A stretch of DNA of 64,000 bases from Cyclobacteriaceae bacterium (GTDB lineage: Bacteria; Bacteroidota; Bacteroidia; Cytophagales; Cyclobacteriaceae). The stretch lies in NCBI GenBank assembly GCA_016787605.1, contig JAEUUE010000140.1:1-64000 (forward strand), given 5' to 3'. A program made the position numbers and the translations under genes. Positions within the stretch are counted from its first letter, which is position 1. Every line of letters starts with the position of its first letter. Of this stretch, positions 23,860 to 32,996 are shown in pieces. The notes under the pieces are model-generated. The model worked only from the letters and a program-made list of their open reading frames with translations. It ran no database searches and was not told where the DNA came from.

Positions 23860-26541
23860 ATGTCATTGCCAGTCAAATACAGTCCTTCCGATGTCGAAGG
23901 AAAGTGGTACGCCCAGTGGATGAAACACGGCGTATTCCATGCCTCACCCCAATCCGGGAAGGAGCCCTATTGCATCGTTATTCCGCCACCCAACGTAACG
24001 GGGGTGTTGCACATGGGCCATATGCTCAACAACACCATCCAGGATATCCTCATCCGGAAGGCGCGCATGGAGGGAAAAGAGGCCTGCTGGGTGCCGGGCA
24101 CCGACCATGCCTCCATCGCCACGGAGGCCCGCGTGGTCGCCATGCTGAGGGAACGCGGCATCAAGAAATCCGATCTTACACGGGATGAATTTCTCAACTA
24201 CGCCTGGGAATGGCGCGAGAAGTTCGGAGGCATCATCCTCGAACAATTGAAGAAACTTGGCGCTTCCTGCGACTGGGATCGTACGAGTTTCACCATGGAC
24301 GATGGCTACTACAAGGCCGTCATCCGCGTGTTCGTTGACCTGTACCGCAAGGGTTACATCTACCGCGGGCTTCGGATGATCAACTGGGATTGTGAAGCCA
24401 AGACTGCGCTCTCCAACGAGGAGGTGCTCTACAAGGAAGAAGGCGAAAAATCCATTCTCTACTCCGTTCGTTACCGGGTCGCCGGATCACAGGACGACTG
24501 GGTAGTGATCGCCACACAACGTCCCGAAACCATCATGGGCGACACGGCCATTGCCGTAAACCCCACCGACGAACGATATACTCACCTCATTGGAAAGAAA
24601 GTCCTGGTGCCGTTCATCAACCGGGAAATCCCGGTCATCGCCGACGATTACGTGGACAAGGCGTTTGGGTCCGGATGCCTGAAGGTGACCCCTGCTCACG
24701 ACGTTAACGACTATGAAATCGGGCTCCGGCACAACCTGCCGGTCATCGACACGATCAATGACGATGGCACGCTCAACGAGCGGTGCGAATTACCCCGCTA
24801 CGTGGGCAAGGATCGTTTTGCCGTGAGAAAATCGCTGGTTAAGGAATTGCGGGAAGCCGGTCACCTGGTCAAGGAAGAAGAGTTCGTAACCCGGATCGGG
24901 CGTTCGGAGCGGACCAACACGGTAGTCGAACCGAAGCTTTCGCTGCAGTGGTTTGTCCGGATGAAAGAAATCTCCACCCGGGCGCTGGCGGCCGTTGAGC
25001 AGGATGAAATCCGGCTGCATCCGCCAAAGTTCAAAAACACCTATCGCCACTGGATGGAGAACGTCCGCGACTGGTGCATTTCCCGTCAATTGTGGTGGGG
25101 CCATCGCATCCCCGCCTACTACTATGGTCCGGGTGAAAATGATTTTGTGGTGGCCGAATCACCCGAGTTCGCCCTTCAGGAAGCCATCAGGCACTCGGGC
25201 AGGAACCTCACGGCTTCAGACCTCCGCCAGGATCCGGACGTACTCGACACCTGGGCATCCTCGTGGTTGTGGCCAATCGCTGTTTTCGATGGCTTTGCCG
25301 ACGACAGTTTCGACCCCACCAAAGGGAAAATCATCCGCTCACGCAAGCCGGATCTCGACTACTTCTACCCGACCCGGGTGCTGGTCACGGCTCCCGAGAT
25401 TCTTTTCTTCTGGGTGGCGCGGATGATTATCGCGGGCTATGAATACATGGACGCAAAGCCCTTCGACGACGTTTACCTCACCGGCATCGTGCGCGACAAG
25501 CAGGGAAGGAAGATGTCGAAGTCGCTGGGCAATTCACCGGAGCCGCTGGATCTGATTGCCAACTACGGCGCCGATGGCGTACGCACCGGGATGCTGTTCA
25601 GCTCCCCGGCGGGCAACGACCTCTTGTTCGACGAGAAGCTTTGTGAGCAGGGCCGCAATTTTGCCAACAAAATCTGGAACGCCTTCCGGCTGATCAAGGG
25701 TTGGGAGGTAACGGATACTCCTGCGCCCACGGAGAATATCCACGCGACCGCCTGGTTTGAAAGCCGCTTTGGCCAGGCCCTGCAAGAAGTCAATGATCAG
25801 TTCAGCCGGTTCCGAATCAGCGAAGCGCTGCTCTCCGTTTACAAACTGATCTGGGACGACTTCTGTTCGTGGTACCTGGAAATGATCAAGCCCGAATACG
25901 GGAAGCCCATCGATCGCGAGACACACACCAAAGCCATTTCGCTCTTCGACCAGCTGATGGCCCTGTTGCATCCTTTCATGCCCTTCATTACCGAAGAGCT
26001 TTGGCATGCCATGCGTGACCGTAAGGATGACGAATTCCTCGCCCGGGCCTCCTGGCCGGCAGCGATGCCCGTCAATCCGCAACTGCTGGCTGAATCGGCC
26101 ACGGCTTTTGAAGTCATTACGCAGGTCCGGAACACGCGGAACTCCAAGGGGCTGTCGCCCAAAGAAAAGCTCACGCTCCAGGTAGAAAAAGGCAAAGACC
26201 AGTTTCCTGCCTTTGCCGGTTTGATTGAAAAACTGGCCAACGTGGGCTTGGAGCGGAGTGCCAAAGACTCACAGGGCGTCACGTTCCTGGCTGGAACGCT
26301 GGAGTGCGCCATCCCGCTGGAAGGCAAAGTGGATGCGTCAACAGCCCGGGCCGATATGCTCAAGGAACTGGAATACCACCGGGGCTTCCTCGCGGCTGTC
26401 GAGAAAAAACTCAGTAACGAAAGGTTTGTCGGAAGTGCCCCGCCGCAAGTGGTGGATCTGGAGCGGAAGAAGAAAGCCGACGCGGAATCAAAGATCCGTT
26501 TGCTGGAAGAAAACCTGGCGAGGCTTACTTCTTCTTCGTGA
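23860..26541 (+). CDS. valS: Valyl-tRNA synthetase
   Basis: Class I synthetase charging tRNA-Val, 893 residues. The HIGH-type motif is HMGH at about residue 51 in PPPNVTGVLHMGHMLNNT, and KMSKS starts at Lys551. The CP1 editing domain (about 190-340) includes the TQRPETIMGDTAIAV signature used to clear mischarged threonine. The C-terminal anticodon helices are followed by a coiled-coil arm (last 70 residues, VDASTARADMLKELEYHRGF to the end), typical of ValRS. The start ATG at 23860 lies 22 bases after a promoter element. Its last 17 bases overlap the end of the minus-strand gene at 26525. Confidence 0.96.
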   Translation: MSLPVKYSPSDVEGKWYAQWMKHGVFHASPQSGKEPYCIVIPPPNVTGVLHMGHMLNNTIQDILIRKARMEGKEACWVPGTDHASIATEARVVAMLRERGIKKSDLTRDEFLNYAWEWREKFGGIILEQLKKLGASCDWDRTSFTMDDGYYKAVIRVFVDLYRKGYIYRGLRMINWDCEAKTALSNEEVLYKEEGEKSILYSVRYRVAGSQDDWVVIATQRPETIMGDTAIAVNPTDERYTHLIGKKVLVPFINREIPVIADDYVDKAFGSGCLKVTPAHDVNDYEIGLRHNLPVIDTINDDGTLNERCELPRYVGKDRFAVRKSLVKELREAGHLVKEEEFVTRIGRSERTNTVVEPKLSLQWFVRMKEISTRALAAVEQDEIRLHPPKFKNTYRHWMENVRDWCISRQLWWGHRIPAYYYGPGENDFVVAESPEFALQEAIRHSGRNLTASDLRQDPDVLDTWASSWLWPIAVFDGFADDSFDPTKGKIIRSRKPDLDYFYPTRVLVTAPEILFFWVARMIIAGYEYMDAKPFDDVYLTGIVRDKQGRKMSKSLGNSPEPLDLIANYGADGVRTGMLFSSPAGNDLLFDEKLCEQGRNFANKIWNAFRLIKGWEVTDTPAPTENIHATAWFESRFGQALQEVNDQFSRFRISEALLSVYKLIWDDFCSWYLEMIKPEYGKPIDRETHTKAISLFDQLMALLHPFMPFITEELWHAMRDRKDDEFLARASWPAAMPVNPQLLAESATAFEVITQVRNTRNSKGLSPKEKLTLQVEKGKDQFPAFAGLIEKLANVGLERSAKDSQGVTFLAGTLECAIPLEGKVDASTARADMLKELEYHRGFLAAVEKKLSNERFVGSAPPQVVDLERKKKADAESKIRLLEENLARLTSSS

Positions 26542-27277
26542 GCGAGTTGTAATAGTCGAACAGGGCGACGAGGTGCCGCTCGATGGTGATGTTGATTTCG
26601 TTCACTTTCATAAACTTCTCCACCTCATCTTTGTGCGATTCCATCAGCTTAAGGATGCCCTTTCGGTTGGGTAATTCCAGGGCGTTGGTGGCCGTCGCAT
26701 AGTAGATATCTGTCCGCTTGATAAAGCGATTGTCCTTGCTTCCCGTGTAGTGCGTCGGATTGTGGTCGGCCGGCTTGAACGTCACGCGTGTCATCTTGAG
26801 GAGGGTGAGTTCACCCTCGGAGAGAATCTGGAAGAAACCGACATAGGGGATTCCGTCTTTATCCTTGTATTCCTGGCCATTCACGAAATACTGGGGTGTT
26901 TTGGTCAGGCTGTCCGCCATCACCAGGGTGCGCACCCGGGTGCCCGCCAATGCCTTAATCCCATTCCCTTTGCCCATGTAGATGTCGAACTCATTTCGCT
27001 GGAGGTCCAGCCGCGAGGCATAGCCCTGGGCCACCCGATTTTCATCGTAGAGCCAGAAGGTGGTAATGCGGTAATCTTTCGTGAGGTATACGTCGCCTAC
27101 CGTGGCCGGGGCGCTGACGGTGAGGTTGCCCAGCACGATCGCATTTCCGGCCTGGCCGGCGAGGGGCACGCGTTCCATGATCGTGCGGTTATGGAGGTAG
27201 TTGGACTCAGCGGCCTGCGAAAAAGCGGAACCGGAGACAAATAGAAGAATCAGAGCGGCCACGAAACGCGGTAACAT
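26525..27277 (-). CDS. Secreted protein of unknown function, 250 residues
   Basis: Exported protein with a signal peptide ending near GSAFSQ (residue 21). I do not recognise the family with certainty. The body is beta-rich: VGDVYLTKDYRITTFWLYDE, RLDLQRNEFDIYMGKGNGIKAL, FFQILSEGELTLLKMTRVTF, and ends with an alpha-helical segment MESHKDEVEKFMKVNEINI. It resembles conserved Bacteroidota hypotheticals that probe an envelope or housekeeping role. Its 3' end overlaps valS by 17 bases (tail to tail). It lies 55 bases after ald, so it could be the last gene of the porX-tsaE-ald unit or have its own promoter. Confidence 0.75.
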   Translation of the reverse strand: MLPRFVAALILLFVSGSAFSQAAESNYLHNRTIMERVPLAGQAGNAIVLGNLTVSAPATVGDVYLTKDYRITTFWLYDENRVAQGYASRLDLQRNEFDIYMGKGNGIKALAGTRVRTLVMADSLTKTPQYFVNGQEYKDKDGIPYVGFFQILSEGELTLLKMTRVTFKPADHNPTHYTGSKDNRFIKRTDIYYATATNALELPNRKGILKLMESHKDEVEKFMKVNEINITIERHLVALFDYYNSLTKKK

Positions 27278-27332
27278 ATGAAGATGAATTTTGCGTAAGG
27301 ACGGATAAAAAAGGCTTTGGGTTTCAAAATTT

Positions 27333-28556
27333 CTACAACTGGGCCGCCATCAGCAGCTCGATGTTCTTGAATTTGAGCCCAAACTTACGCGCCACCGACT
27401 CGTTTGTCAATCCCCCCTTATAGGTATAGACACCTTTCATGAACCATTTGTGCGTGAAGATCATCTGCTCGACCCCGCCCTCTTCGGCGGCGCGGAGGAT
27501 GGTGGGCGTGAATATGTTGCTCAGCGCAGTGGTGGCGGTATGGGCCACCCGGGAAGCGACGTTGGGAACGCAATAATGAATGACGTCGTACTTCCGGAAA
27601 ATCGGCTTGGAATGCGTGGTGATTTCCGACGTAGCGATGCAGCCGCCCTGGTCGATGCTCAAGTCAATGATCAGGGAGTTAGGCTTCATGCGGCTCACCA
27701 TTTCTTCTGAAACCACATGCCGCACCTTTCCTTTTTCGGCCCGGAGCGCACCGATCACTACGTCGGCCGTGGACAGGCTGTCGCCCAGCGTGACCGTGTC
27801 GATAGTAGAGGTGTAGAACTGGTGACCGAGCGTATGCTTGATGCGGCGCAGTTTGTACAAGTGGTTGTCGAACACCTGGATTTCGGCACCCAGGCTGAGG
27901 GCCGCCCGTGCGGCATATTCGGCCACGGTGCCGGCGCCAATGATCACCACCTTGGTGGGTGGAACGCCGGTAATCCCGCCCAGGATGATTCCTTTGCCAT
28001 CATGAATGGAACTCAGGTACTCGGCCGCGATGAGCATGACCGTGCTGCCGGCGATTTCGCTCATCGCCCGGATGATGGGCATGCCGCCGACCTTGTCTTC
28101 AATGAACTCCCAGGCCAATGAGGTGACGCGCTTTTGCATCAGCGCATCGATAAACTGCTTTTGCAGGTGACCGAGCTGCAGGGCACTGATGAGGATCTGG
28201 CCCGGCTTGAAATATTCCATCTCCGCCAGCGTGGGCGGCTCAATCTTCAGGATGATGTCGGCTTTGTAGACTTCCTGCGGAGAGTAGACAATCTTGGCTC
28301 CCGCTTCGCTGTATTGCTTGTCGTCAAATTTCGATCCCAGTCCCGCCTTGGTCTCCACCCACACCTCATGGCCATGGCTCACCAGCAAGGCGATGGCATC
28401 CGGCGTCAGGCATATCCGGTTCTCCTGCAGGGAGATTTCACGGGGCAAGCCGATGAGAAAACTGCGCTGGCCCTCCTTTACCTTCATCAGTTGTTCCTGG
28501 GGGGAAAGGCTTGCCTGGGCAAGCGACTCAAAACCTGATCTTGACTTGGCGCTCAT
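27333..28556 (-). CDS. ald: Alanine dehydrogenase
   Basis: NAD-dependent oxidative deamination of L-alanine to pyruvate, 407 residues, cytoplasmic. The N-terminal domain has GLPREISLQENRICLTP with the substrate-binding Arg/Lys set, and the Rossmann motif is VVIIGAGTVAEYAARAALSLGA at about residue 210 (nucleotide loop GAGTVAEY). The DLSIDQGGCIATSE and HYCVPNVASRVAHTAT runs are typical for the alanine dehydrogenase / transhydrogenase alpha family. It carries about 30 extra N-terminal residues; an internal Met at residue 24 is an alternative start. The start overlaps the tsaE stop by four bases. Confidence 0.93.
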   Translation of the reverse strand: MSAKSRSGFESLAQASLSPQEQLMKVKEGQRSFLIGLPREISLQENRICLTPDAIALLVSHGHEVWVETKAGLGSKFDDKQYSEAGAKIVYSPQEVYKADIILKIEPPTLAEMEYFKPGQILISALQLGHLQKQFIDALMQKRVTSLAWEFIEDKVGGMPIIRAMSEIAGSTVMLIAAEYLSSIHDGKGIILGGITGVPPTKVVIIGAGTVAEYAARAALSLGAEIQVFDNHLYKLRRIKHTLGHQFYTSTIDTVTLGDSLSTADVVIGALRAEKGKVRHVVSEEMVSRMKPNSLIIDLSIDQGGCIATSEITTHSKPIFRKYDVIHYCVPNVASRVAHTATTALSNIFTPTILRAAEEGGVEQMIFTHKWFMKGVYTYKGGLTNESVARKFGLKFKNIELLMAAQL

Positions 28557-28993
28557 ACGATTTCAAACTCAATCTTCCGGTGCTGGGCGTCGGTGGGCGT
28601 CAACCGCACCCGCATCGCCTGTTCCGGTGCTATGCTTCCTAGTTTTTCCGGCCACTCCACCAGGCAATGAGCCCCGGAGGAAAAATACTCTTCCATACCG
28701 ATGTCCAGGATTTCCCGCTCCGATTGCAGCCGGTAGAGGTCCACATGATACACCGGGCCTGAAGGGGTTACGTACTCATTAACGAGGGAAAAAGTCGGGC
28801 TGCTCATGGGTTCTTGCACGCCCAGTTGCCGGGCGATGGCTTTTATCAACGTTGTCTTCCCTGCCCCCATCTCACCGTAGAAAAGCCAAATCTTCCTGTT
28901 GTCTGAATGCGCGATAAGTTCCCTGGCCACTTGATCCAACCCGGCCAGGGAGATTTCCGGACCCTGTGAGGTCAATCTCCAACCGTCAGGCAT
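28553..28993 (-). CDS. tsaE: tRNA threonylcarbamoyladenosine biosynthesis ATPase TsaE
   Basis: ATPase partner of the TsaB-TsaD complex that makes t6A37 in ANN-decoding tRNAs. The 146 residues match the family. Walker A is GEMGAGKTT (Lys46, Thr47), switch residues are in SSPTFSLVNEY, and the Walker B-like HVDLYRL and EWPEKL follow. It sits in the middle of porX-tsaE-ald with overlaps on both sides (8 bases with porX, 4 with ald), so expression is tied to the type IX secretion regulator. Confidence 0.94.
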   Translation of the reverse strand: MPDGWRLTSQGPEISLAGLDQVARELIAHSDNRKIWLFYGEMGAGKTTLIKAIARQLGVQEPMSSPTFSLVNEYVTPSGPVYHVDLYRLQSEREILDIGMEEYFSSGAHCLVEWPEKLGSIAPEQAMRVRLTPTDAQHRKIEFEIV

Positions 28994-30542
28994 TTTTCGA
29001 AGATAGCAAAATAAGTGGAATGATCATCTCCTCCATGCTGACGCCGCCATGCTGGAAGGTATCCTTGTACATGCTCACGTAATAGTTGTAGTTGTTGGGA
29101 TAGGCGAAGAACTGGTCTTCAATGGCGAATACATACGTCGTCGACACGTTGCCCTTGGGAAGGAAGAACCGTTCCGGCTTCGCCGCCACCAGGATCTTAT
29201 CGCCTTCGTACCCCAGGTTCTTGCCCTGCTTGTAACGAAGGTTGGTATTCACGCTGCGGTCACCGATGATCTTAAACGGTTTCTTCACGCGAATGGTCCC
29301 ATGGTCGGTGGTGATGATCACCCGCGCTTTTCGCTCCGCAATTTTTTGAAGGATATCAAAAAGCGGCGAGTGGAGAAACCAGGATTTGGTGATGGACCGG
29401 TAGGCAGCTTCATCCGGTGCCAGCTCGCGCACCATGGCCATATCGGTCCGCGCATGCGAAAGCATGTCGACGAAGTTGTACACGATCACGTTGAGGTCGT
29501 TGTCGAACAGGTTAGCCACCGTATCGGCGAGCTCCCGCCCTTCCTCCAGCCGTTTGATCTTGTGGTAACTGAACCGGATGCCCAGGTTGTTGCGCTTGAT
29601 CTGGCGGGCGAGAAACTCGTCTTCCTTGTTGTTTTTACCCTCGTCGACATCTTCCCCAACCCATAAATCAGGATGCGCCTTTGCCATCTCCGAAGGAAGC
29701 ATGCCGGAGAAGATGGCGTTGCGGGCATAAGCGGTGGTCGTGGGCAGAATGCTGTAGTAGGTCTCTTCCCGGTCGATGCTGAAATAGTCGAGCAACTCCG
29801 GCTCGATCGCCTTCCACTGGTCGTAGCGAAGGTTGTCGATGACCAGGAGAAAGGTAGGCCGCGAGGCGTTGATTTCGGGAAACACCTTGCGCTTCAGGAG
29901 TTGGTGCGACAAGAGAGGTTTCTTGCTATTGGGGTCATTGAGCCAGCTCTCATAGTTCTTCTTGATGAACTTGCAGAAGTTGAGATTGGCTTCCACTTTC
30001 TGGGACTCCAGCACTTCAACCATACTGGCATCGGCTTGGCCTATCTCCAACTCCCAGTACACCAGCTTCCGGTACAGGTCTGCCCATTCCTCATGGCTCA
30101 AGTTGTCCTGAAAAGCCATGCTGATGCGCTGAAATTCCTGCTGGTAGCTGGACGTCGTCTTTTCACTCACCAGGGTTTTCTTGTCGAGAAGCTTCTTGAC
30201 CGACAGCAGGATCTGGCTTGGATTGATGGGCTTGATGAGGTAGTCGTCGATGCGTGAACCGATGGCCTCCTCCATGATCTGCTCCTCTTCGTTCTTGGTG
30301 ATCATCACCACCGGCACGTTCGGCTTCGCCGTCTTAATGTGTCCGAGTGCTTCCAGGCCGGACATCCCCGGCATGTGTTCGTCGAGGAAGACCACATCGA
30401 AATTCCGCGATTCGTTGAGCTCCACCGCCTCGGCGCCGTTATTGACCGGCGTGATGTCATAACCTCGCTGCTCCAGGAACAGGATATGCGGCTTTAGCAA
30501 ATCAATTTCATCATCCGCCCACAAAATCGAATATCTTTGCAT
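28986..30542 (-). CDS. porX: PorX, type IX secretion response regulator with PglZ phosphatase domain
   Basis: Two-domain regulator of the type IX secretion system, 518 residues. The N-terminal receiver (about 1-120) has acidic residues in ADDEID, phosphoacceptor Asp54 in VFLDEHMPGMSG, the conserved Thr in MITKNEE and Lys in DDYLIKPINP. The C-terminal PglZ/alkaline-phosphatase domain (about 200-510) carries metal ligands in VIDNLRYDQW, PTTTAYARNAIFSG with the nucleophile Thr, VDMLSHARTDM and TTDHGTI. From family knowledge, PorX answers to PorY and interacts with SigP and PorL; its effector domain cleaves oligonucleotides. The partner genes are not here. It is the first gene of porX-tsaE-ald and divergent from the HD hydrolase gene. 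Confidence 0.95.
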   Translation of the reverse strand: MQRYSILWADDEIDLLKPHILFLEQRGYDITPVNNGAEAVELNESRNFDVVFLDEHMPGMSGLEALGHIKTAKPNVPVVMITKNEEEQIMEEAIGSRIDDYLIKPINPSQILLSVKKLLDKKTLVSEKTTSSYQQEFQRISMAFQDNLSHEEWADLYRKLVYWELEIGQADASMVEVLESQKVEANLNFCKFIKKNYESWLNDPNSKKPLLSHQLLKRKVFPEINASRPTFLLVIDNLRYDQWKAIEPELLDYFSIDREETYYSILPTTTAYARNAIFSGMLPSEMAKAHPDLWVGEDVDEGKNNKEDEFLARQIKRNNLGIRFSYHKIKRLEEGRELADTVANLFDNDLNVIVYNFVDMLSHARTDMAMVRELAPDEAAYRSITKSWFLHSPLFDILQKIAERKARVIITTDHGTIRVKKPFKIIGDRSVNTNLRYKQGKNLGYEGDKILVAAKPERFFLPKGNVSTTYVFAIEDQFFAYPNNYNYYVSMYKDTFQHGGVSMEEMIIPLILLSSKNA

Positions 30543-30605
30543 GCACCTTTTTCTGACAATTTAGTGATAAACAAAGAATAGGCGATTGCCGTTCCCCCCA
30601 GGACC

Positions 30606-31835
30606 GTGAACAAGAATAAGATCATCAACGATCCGGTATACGGGTTTATTCCCATCCAGAGTGAACTGGTGTTCAGGCTCATCGAGCACCCGTTCCTTCA
30701 GCGGATGCGCCACATCCGGCAGCTGGGGCTGGCTGAATTGGTCTACCCCGGGGCCATTCACACGCGGTTTCACCACGCCTTAGGGGCACTGCACCTGATG
30801 CAGCAAACCCTGGATACCCTCGCCGGCAAGGGCGTAGAGATCACCCCGGAAGAACGCGAGGCAGCCACCGTGGCCATCCTGCTGCATGACATCGGGCATG
30901 GGCCATTCTCCCATGCCCTGGAGGAAACGCTGTTGCCCAACATCCGCCATGAAAGCCTCTCGTTCCTCCTCATGAAGGAACTCAACCGCGAATTCGGCGG
31001 CGAACTCAACCGGGCCATGAGGATTTTTCAGAACACCTATCCCAAGAAATTCCTGCATCAATTGGTCAGTTCGCAGCTGGACATTGACCGCCTCGACTAC
31101 CTGAACCGCGACAGTTTTTTTACCGGGGTAGCCGAAGGTGCGATCAGCACGGGACGAATCATCGCCATGCTGAACGTGGTGAAGGGACAGATCGTGATCG
31201 AAGAAAAAGGCATCTACAACATCGAAAGTTTCATCAATGCGCGACGGCTCATGTACTGGCAGGTGTACTTGCACAAGACCGCCGTGGGGGCCGAACGGTT
31301 GCTGGTCAACTGTATTCGTCGCGCCCAGTACCTGGCGCAATCCGGCGAACAGGTTCCGTGCAGCGAAGCCTTGTCCGTCTTCCTCCACCGTCATTGGACG
31401 CTTGAGGATATTGCCGACAAGCGTGAACTGCTCGAAGCCTTCGGCAAACTCGACGATTACGACATCTGGGGGGCGATCAAACTCTGGCAAAGCAGCCGGG
31501 ATCCGATTCTCTCACGGTTGTGCAGCATGATGCTCCACCGTCAACTTTTCCGCATCCGGCTCTCCGGGGAGCCCATTCAAAAAGCCGATGTAGAGAAGGT
31601 GAGATCTGCGCTGCATAAACAATGGAAGGTAACGCGCAGCGATGCCTCGTATTTGTTCTCCCACGGAACCGTCTCCAACGAAGCGTACCTGGTTGAACGT
31701 CATTCAATCCAGGTATTGATGAAATCCGGTGAATTGCTCGACGTATCGCAGGCCAGCGACCTTCCCAACATCCGGGCGATGAGCAAAATCGTCAAAAAAA
31801 ACTACCTATGCTGGCCCAAAAACCTATCTTTGTAG
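30606..31835 (+). CDS. HD-domain phosphohydrolase (SAMHD1/dGTPase-like)
   Basis: A 409-residue metal-dependent phosphohydrolase. The HD signature is complete: HTRFHHALGALHLM (first His), then LLHDIGHGPFSHALE with His-Asp, and the distal Asp in SSQLDIDRLDYLNRDS. The architecture matches dNTP triphosphohydrolases of the SAMHD1/YdhJ type, which act on deoxynucleotides; the substrate is unproven. The start is GTG at 30606. It ends 20 bases before lpxD and carries the lpxD promoter element in its last codons. This placement next to lpx genes is common in Bacteroidota (from memory). Confidence 0.9.
   Translation: MNKNKIINDPVYGFIPIQSELVFRLIEHPFLQRMRHIRQLGLAELVYPGAIHTRFHHALGALHLMQQTLDTLAGKGVEITPEEREAATVAILLHDIGHGPFSHALEETLLPNIRHESLSFLLMKELNREFGGELNRAMRIFQNTYPKKFLHQLVSSQLDIDRLDYLNRDSFFTGVAEGAISTGRIIAMLNVVKGQIVIEEKGIYNIESFINARRLMYWQVYLHKTAVGAERLLVNCIRRAQYLAQSGEQVPCSEALSVFLHRHWTLEDIADKRELLEAFGKLDDYDIWGAIKLWQSSRDPILSRLCSMMLHRQLFRIRLSGEPIQKADVEKVRSALHKQWKVTRSDASYLFSHGTVSNEAYLVERHSIQVLMKSGELLDVSQASDLPNIRAMSKIVKKNYLCWPKNLSL
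31825..31832 (+). promoter_or_regulatory. -7 promoter element for lpxD
   Basis: TATCTTTG is an exact TAnnTTTG, 24 bases before the lpxD ATG, lying within the last codons of the HD hydrolase gene. Confidence 0.55.
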
Positions 31836-31855
31836 CGCGTTAATCAGGCCTCGTC

Positions 31856-32932
31856 ATGGAATTCACTCTCCACCAAATCGCACAGATTCTGAAGGGCGAG
31901 GTGCGCGGCGACGGCAACCAAAAGATCAATACCCTCGCCAAGATCCAGGAAGCACGACCCGGGCAGATTGCTTTTCTCGCCAACCCGAAGTATGAGCAGT
32001 ACATCTACACGACCAACGCCAGCGCGATTATCGTAGCCCGTGATTTTCAGCCCAAGAAGGAAATCCGGTCGGCCCTGATCCTCGTGGACGATCCCTATTC
32101 GAGTTTCACCATCCTGATGGAACAGTATCACAAGATGATCAGCTTCCAGAAGTCGGGCGTGGAACAACCCAGCTACATCAGCGAATCGGCGACCATCGGT
32201 AGCAACGCCTACCGGGGCGCGTTTTCCTATATCGGAAACAAGACCCGTATCGGCGACAATGTGAAAATCTACCCACAGGTATTTGTCGGAGATGATGTCG
32301 TGATCGGCAACAACGTTATCCTTCACCCCAACGTCAAGATTTACGCGCGCACCCGCATCGGCAACAACGTCGTCATTCATGCCGGCACGGTTATCGGCTC
32401 CGATGGCTTTGGATTTGCCCCCCAGGAAGACGGTTCCTACAAGACCATTCCCCAGATGGGCAATGTCGTCATCGAAGACGATGTCACCATTGGCGCCAAT
32501 ACAGTCATCGACTGTGCAACCCTGCAAGGGGACTCGACGATTATCCGGCAAGGGGTAAAAATGGACAACCTCATCCAGATCGCCCACAACGTGGAGGTAG
32601 GCAAGAACACTGTGATCGCCGCGCAGACCGGCATTTCGGGTTCGACGAAGATTGGTGAAAGTTGCATGATCGCCGGGCAGGTAGGCATCGCAGGCCACCT
32701 GGTCGTCGCCAACCAGACCAGCCTGGGTGCGCAGACCGGTGTTTCCAAATCCATCACGGAAGAAGGACAACGGCTGCTGGGCTACCCCGCCATCGACATC
32801 AAGGACTATTTCCGGTCCTATGCCGTGTACAAGAAGCTACCCGAAATCGCCCATCGGGTGAGGGACCTGGAAAAGAAGTTGTCCGGCCAGGACCCGCATA
32901 CGGTTGAAACCCCCAAGAACAGGCAGAATTGA
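31856..32932 (+). CDS. lpxD: UDP-3-O-acyl-glucosamine N-acyltransferase
   Basis: Adds the N-linked hydroxy-acyl chain from acyl-ACP to UDP-3-O-acyl-glucosamine, third step of lipid A synthesis. The 358 residues have the LpxD layout: N-terminal uridine-binding domain (about 1-95, with AFLANPKYEQYI), then a left-handed beta-helix of hexapeptide repeats (about 100-310), then a C-terminal helix. The catalytic His is in QIAHNVEVG (about 245). It is followed by lpxC-fabZ after 64 bases, with a separate strong promoter in between. Confidence 0.95.
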   Translation: MEFTLHQIAQILKGEVRGDGNQKINTLAKIQEARPGQIAFLANPKYEQYIYTTNASAIIVARDFQPKKEIRSALILVDDPYSSFTILMEQYHKMISFQKSGVEQPSYISESATIGSNAYRGAFSYIGNKTRIGDNVKIYPQVFVGDDVVIGNNVILHPNVKIYARTRIGNNVVIHAGTVIGSDGFGFAPQEDGSYKTIPQMGNVVIEDDVTIGANTVIDCATLQGDSTIIRQGVKMDNLIQIAHNVEVGKNTVIAAQTGISGSTKIGESCMIAGQVGIAGHLVVANQTSLGAQTGVSKSITEEGQRLLGYPAIDIKDYFRSYAVYKKLPEIAHRVRDLEKKLSGQDPHTVETPKNRQN

Positions 32933-32947
32933 CTGCCTCCCGGCTTT

Positions 32948-32979
32948 TTTGGCATACTGGCCTGATCCCCTTAAATTTG
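32948..32979 (+). promoter_or_regulatory. Complete Bacteroidota promoter for lpxC-fabZ
   Basis: -33 TTTG (32948-32951), a 20-base spacer and exact -7 TAAATTTG (32972-32979), 18 bases before the ATG. This allows lpxC-fabZ, lpxA and the ABC gene to be transcribed apart from lpxD. Confidence 0.72.
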
Positions 32980-32996
32980 CGTCCCTATTTTGACGC

